36,914 nt of DNA from the NCBI GenBank assembly GCA_030770425.1, contig JASJFT010000324.1, forward strand, positions 1-36,914. The letters are read 5' to 3'. Position numbers and translations under genes: made by a program. Every line of letters starts with the position of its first letter. Within the stretch, counting starts at the first letter, position 1. Below, piece by piece: positions 32,786-36,914 of the stretch. The notes beneath the pieces were generated by a model. That model had not been told where the DNA came from, searched no databases, and was given only the letters and a program-made list of their open reading frames with translations. The DNA comes from Darksidea phi. Lineage: Eukaryota > Ascomycota > Dothideomycetes > Pleosporales > Lentitheciaceae.

Positions 32786-34753
32786 CTAGTCGACCTTGAT
32801 GGACTTGTAAATTTTCAAAGTGAAGAGCCAGCTAGCGAAGAAACCAATGGTACCTATTAATCTCGTCAGTGACCGTCCCATCGAATCTTGTCAGGCCAAC
32901 TTACCCGTCAACACAAAGAACAGCAAGCTCAAGAGCGCGCTATATCCTAGATAGACGACGCCACTTGTCCAGCTTAAGAAGCTCACATCCTTGATCCAGT
33001 ACAGCAGTGCGCTCGCGAAAACGTAGAATGCGCTTGCTCCTGCTGTACAAAAGCTGCGCCACTGCCAATGATAGTTCTCTGCACACAAAAGGAAGTAGAT
33101 CATGAGGACTGTCACGGCAGCGCTTGTTATGATCATGAGGCCATAGCAAATGAAGAGGAAGCCGAACATGTAGTACACCTTAGAGAACCATATCGACTTC
33201 ATGATGAAGTAGAGTTCAACAAAGATGGCGCCGAAGGGAAGGATGCCAGCGACCGCCATCGAGGGGAGCGGACGCAGGTAACCGCCGGCTGGAGGGATCT
33301 GGCGTGGAATTTGGTTGGTGCGAACGGGGGTTTCAACGACGCTCTGCTTGAAACCAACCCAGGAGCCGGCAAAGCTGAGTGGAACGGAGATCACGAACCA
33401 GATGATGACCACGACGAGCATCGTAGTGAAAGGTACTGCTCCGGAAGCCCCGCGTCCCCAGACGAAGAAGTTGAGGAGGAAAAATGTGGCGAAAACCAGG
33501 CCGGGCAAAGCGAATGGGGTGTAGAAGAAGCAGAGTTTCCAGGACTCGCCATGGAAGAATTTGTAGACGCGCGAGGAGACGTAGCCGCCAATGAAGCCAA
33601 AGAGGGTGTAGAATACGATGATGACGGTCCCAAGCGCACCACGGTAGCTTGGAGATAGAAAGCCAAGAACGGCGAATGCAATAGTCAAGCCAGTCATCAT
33701 GAAGAGCTGTGCCCCATTGCCGACGAGAATGGACAAAAACAAGGGGTTTTTGGGAGGTCGAAAAACATCGCCATGCACAAGTTTCCACCCATGGTCTTCT
33801 TGCATACCGTCCTCAACGGTATCGTTGTCCCCAAAATCTTCGAGCGCGAACTGCTCGAGCCGATTATACCTAGCAATGTCCTTCTTCAGGGTCCGCACAA
33901 GGACGGTACTAACCATGCCAATAAGGAACACTACGATGACGGCCGAGTTGATCAGTGAGAACCAATGGATCTTGGGATCTTCGACGTGGAGGTACTTGTC
34001 CCAACGGGTCGCAAACGGCGTCGGGCTGCGGCGCCAGTACACGCTGTACGTGTAGGAGACGAAGTTGTTTTGGTCTTCAATCAGGACCACTGCTGATTCA
34101 GACATGCTGCATTCTCTCGAGTCCACCAGCGACAAAGGCTCGACAAGCACGCCGACGACACGGTAGCTATCCGGCCCGGCCTCGTGGTAGTCGATGACAA
34201 TGTCGTAGTGGTTGTTGAGCTGCGGGCTGTCTCCGTCCACCTGGCCGAGCGCGAAGCCGGGGCTGTAGAAGGGCGTCTCCGAATTGGGATCTTTAAGCAG
34301 CTGTGCGGCTGGCAATCCGTCTATCAACCAGTTCAGGTCGTATCCCTGGTAAATCCTGCTGTTGACGAAGAGGGCATCCTGAGGTGCGTACTCTTGCGGC
34401 CCGCACAGCGGCTTGCACGTCTCATTCACCGCCATTTTCAACTCAAACGGACTCGTCTGTATGCGGTCGCCAAATAGTATGCTCCCCAGACTCTCGCGGA
34501 TGTACTTGGGGCCGCCCTCGGGCTGGCAGAAGTGGAACGGCGGGTGGTAGTAGTCGAACGAGAAGACGGAGCGCAGCTTGGGGTCATTTTGCGAGTCGGC
34601 GGGCGTCAGGTGGTTCACATAGAGCGGTACGCTGTCGCCCTCTTTATATGATGTTGGCGCGACGCCTGGAAAGTAGAATGCGGACGCTGGTACCGGCGCG
34701 AGTGCCAGCAGTGAGGCCAGCAGTGCGCCAGAGGATATATCGAGACGCCGCAT
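32786..34753 (-). CDS. TM9 superfamily (EMP70/nonaspanin) protein
   Basis: Exons 34753-32905 and 32853-32786 (50-nt intron) give 638 residues, normal for the family. The ATG at 34753 starts a signal peptide (MRRLDISSGALLASLLALAP) followed by FYFPGVAPTSYKEGDSVPLY, the classic EMP70 start. A luminal domain of about 250 residues is followed by nine membrane helices beginning at INSAVIVVFLIGMVSTVLV. The second exon supplies TIGFFASWLFTLKIYKSIKVD, whose terminal KVD is the COPI-binding Golgi-retention signal of the family. These proteins act in endosome/Golgi sorting of membrane proteins, adhesion and copper homeostasis. It is a conserved housekeeping gene and looks intact. Confidence 0.97.
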
Positions 34754-35376
34754 GGTGAGCCGTGGGTGTGGATGGGAGTGTGGAAAGAATGGGCGAGGAG
34801 GATATGAGCGGGCGCTGTACACAGTGTCAGCTCGAATCCGCCTAGGCCTGTCCAAGGGGACGGTGGAACGTACAGCTCACCCGCGGGTCTACAGCAGCGG
34901 GGGCTACTCCAGGGCCAATGGATATCGAATTGGTCGCGGAGATCCACTTTCTCAAGATCGGGTAGCTGCTTCTACAGAGGTGGCGTGGAATGATAGTAAT
35001 GTGAATCCTCGTAAAGCTACCTGTCCGCAAAGCTTCCGTCACACTTCTTGGCTAGAGGGCTGCGCTAAGCCCTGTTACGTCACGTGGAATCCCGACCGAT
35101 CCGTGCATGTGGAAATTTCAACTCCATGGCTACTTTCAACAATCTTCTCAGTAGCGGGTGACAAGATGCAACATGTAGAGCTGATAGTTCTGCATTTCCC
35201 GAATTACAGCCGTCGCTTTCCCTATGTACATCGTTGGTGATGTGCCGTACGCCGAAGCGACCCCCGACCTCCAAGCTGTCCGCCCGCATGCGAAAGAAAC
35301 CTAGTCAATGCACTGTTGATATCAAGTAACCCATGAACACCGGCAAGAAGGAAGAAATACCCGCAAGCTCCATCGT
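34754..35376 (-). promoter_or_regulatory. Upstream region of the TM9 gene
   Basis: These 623 bp separate the TM9 start from the 3' end of the upstream gene on the same strand. A TTACGTCACGTGG segment (35077-35089) combines a CRE-half-like TGACGTAA and a CACGTG E-box. This is a plausible bZIP or bHLH site, unproven. No other gene is supported. Confidence 0.45.
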
Positions 35377-36516
35377 CTACACGAGGCCATCGTAGAGCGA
35401 CAGCGCCGACACAATCGTCTCATCGCGCTTGGAGCCCTCCTTGAACTCGGCCATGTCCAAGCTACCGTTCTCGTCCTTGTCCATCATCCGGAAGATCTTG
35501 CGCACGCGCTTCTCGGGGGTGTCCTCGTCCTCGGGGAGCTTAACCATGGAGCCGACCTGCACTGTTAGCATACGAACCAGAAAGTACCACGAAGACGTCA
35601 TACCATCTTATATATGGCTTCTACGATAGCCAGCATCTCCTCATAGCTGATCTTGCCGTCGCCATCAATATCGTATAGCTGGAAGGCCCAATCTAATTTG
35701 TCCTCCATCTTGCCGCGGCTCGTAACGCTGAGGGCGCAGATGAACTCTTTAAAGTCGATCGTTCCGGACTTGTCCGCGTCGAAGACATTAAATACGTAGT
35801 CTGCAAAAGACGATGGGTCGCCGAAGGGGAAGAACTGTTTGTATATCTTCTGAAACTCCTCCTTGGTGAGCATGCCGGAGGGGCAGTCCTTTAGGAACCC
35901 TGCAATCCATCAGCCCAGTGTCCTACGAGGTTGTTCTGCATTGCGCACCCTTGTACCATTGCTGCAGTTCCTTCTTGTCGAAATGGGTCGCTTTCTGGAG
36001 TTCGGCGAGCTCCTGCTGGGAGAGCTTGCTCTGGCTGTGGAGTTGCACAGTCAGCGTCTCATTCTGCAGTTCAATGTTTTGTATGCCCCGCGCGGGTAGC
36101 CCCTCCTCGGACGACTTGATCGCATTTGGATAAGGCGAGCCGTGCACAGCCTGGTAGCGTGAGAAGCCGGGCTCGGCGTGGTGGGGGGAGGTCGACGTGG
36201 TGCTGGCGCGCAAAGTTGAGAGGAGAATGCTCGTGCTCTAGCAGAGGCACCTCGCGCTCGCCGAGCGGTATGTGAGGGGGGCGATGGCGTGCGATCGTTG
36301 CGGCGCTCATGCATGGTTGCGTCGCGGGGTGTCGCCGGCGGGAAATCCGACGCGGACAGAGTTGATCTATGCCCAGAGGCTATGGACAGGCGCGAGAATA
36401 CCCATGTTTGTCTTCTTCGCGCGGTCCTGTCGCATCTCGGAGTGAATGGACGACGTCGTCCGAGCTGAGGCTGCGGCGGGCAAGTAACAGAGAACAGGCA
36501 CTTACGATTTACCCAT
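35377..36516 (-). CDS. ncs1: Neuronal calcium sensor 1 / frequenin
   Basis: Four exons, 36516-36506, 36034-35949, 35899-35604 and 35556-35377, total 573 nt and give exactly 190 residues, the family length. The protein starts [17 protein letters not shown], an N-myristoylation signal on Gly2. EF1 is degenerate (CPSG). EF2 ([12 protein letters not shown]), EF3 ([12 protein letters not shown]) and EF4 ([12 protein letters not shown]) have complete calcium ligands, and the end LSLYDGLV is typical. It is a membrane-switching calcium sensor that activates phosphatidylinositol 4-kinase and supports growth and calcium tolerance in fungi. The first coding exon holds only 11 nt and is followed by a 471-nt intron, much longer than the others (47-49 nt). 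It looks intact. Confidence 0.97.
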
Positions 36517-36914
36517 GGCTGGCGAAGTAAGCGGATTTAGCGACCGACAATCGGATCTGAGGCACTGTGTGGTCTAGTAAGGTGTGGTGTGCAGACGGCG
36601 GGCGCGTGGGCGCAACGGGTGAGGTTGAAGTAGTTGTCGAGCAACAGTACCTAGTGGCGGGGTTCGTGTTCGCGGGCGGACTAGAGAATCGGGGCGCAGC
36701 GGCAGCCTGGGAATGTAGGTAAGCGGAGGTTGAAGGACGCGGAATGCTGTCGACGTCTTAAGAGGAAGATTTTACAGCGGGACTTGGACCGGTACGATCA
36801 TTGGGGGGGGGGGGGGGGGGGGGCCCAGGGGCCCGGCCCATTTTAAGGGGGCCAAACCCCAAAGTCGGCGGGGGGCCCCCCACCGGGCACCCCCCCCCCA
36901 ACCCCGGGGGGGCA
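36517..36914. other. NCS-1 upstream region and degenerate contig end
   Basis: Sequence to about 36800 is ordinary GC-rich upstream DNA of the calcium-sensor gene. From 36803 there is a run of 21 G, then blocks of G and C homopolymers to the end, with composition unlike anything else in the window. The last 110 bases are probably a sequencing or assembly artefact. Confidence 0.7.

Noticed and set aside
33068..33658. Plus-strand 196-codon acidic open frame
   Set aside because: It is the shadow of the TM9 gene, with composition explained by the complement of hydrophobic codons.
1..36914. CRISPR arrays, bacterial operons, rRNA or complete transposons
   Set aside because: No regularly spaced palindromic repeats, ribosomal sequences, terminal repeats or transposase/reverse transcriptase motifs were found; introns show a eukaryotic nuclear origin.

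Overview
This is nuclear DNA from a filamentous ascomycete (Pezizomycotina). The genes carry short introns of about 43-97 nt with GT..AG ends and CTRAY-like branch points, coding density is low, and several families seen here (DUF7580/HeLo-like, DUF3632, fungal C2H2/ankyrin proteins, wax-synthase-like acetyltransferase) are typical of filamentous fungi. I cannot name the genus from sequence alone. The right end (36.80-36.91 kb) runs into long homopolymer tracts and looks like a contig terminus.

Layout. (1) 1-4.7 kb: a divergent pair, a minus-strand C2H2 zinc-finger/ankyrin-repeat gene running off the left edge and an intact plus-strand HeLo-like/DUF7580 gene. (2) 4.7-10 kb: gene-poor, with remnants and a secreted Cys/Lys-rich protein gene whose open frame is broken by two compensating one-base shifts. 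(3) 10-22 kb: metabolic genes (FAD monooxygenase, HSL-type alpha/beta hydrolase, membrane O-acyltransferase, 2-oxoglutarate/Fe(II) dioxygenase) interspersed with a DUF3632 fragment and a decayed protein-kinase-like gene. The hydrolase and acyltransferase share a divergent promoter carrying a 16-bp direct repeat spaced exactly 60 bp. (4) 23.8-31.4 kb: a CorA-like membrane protein, a gasdermin-like gene, a subtilisin-like (S8) protease gene with a DUF7580-like N-terminal region, and a second zinc-finger-type gene. (5) 31.4-32.8 kb: AT-rich intergenic DNA with a 12-bp minisatellite. (6) 32.8-36.5 kb: two housekeeping genes, a TM9/EMP70 protein and the calcium sensor NCS-1/frequenin.

The most notable system is the tail-to-tail pair at 25.8-28.9 kb. 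It matches the arrangement known from fungal cell-death and allorecognition loci (Podospora het-Q1/het-Q2), where a gasdermin-like pore former is activated by a neighbouring protease. Here the protease is preceded by a DUF7580-like region. Next to the protease, head to head, lies a zinc-finger gene of the same broad type as the gene at the left edge, which is itself head to head with another DUF7580 protein. The window therefore holds two DUF7580/zinc-finger divergent pairs, one of which carries the protease and sits beside the gasdermin.

A caution applies throughout. At least four genes show single-base frame breaks, several at homopolymers. These may be genuine decay or assembly errors, and the sequence alone cannot separate the two. 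Exon boundaries were deduced by eye from frame continuity and splice signals.
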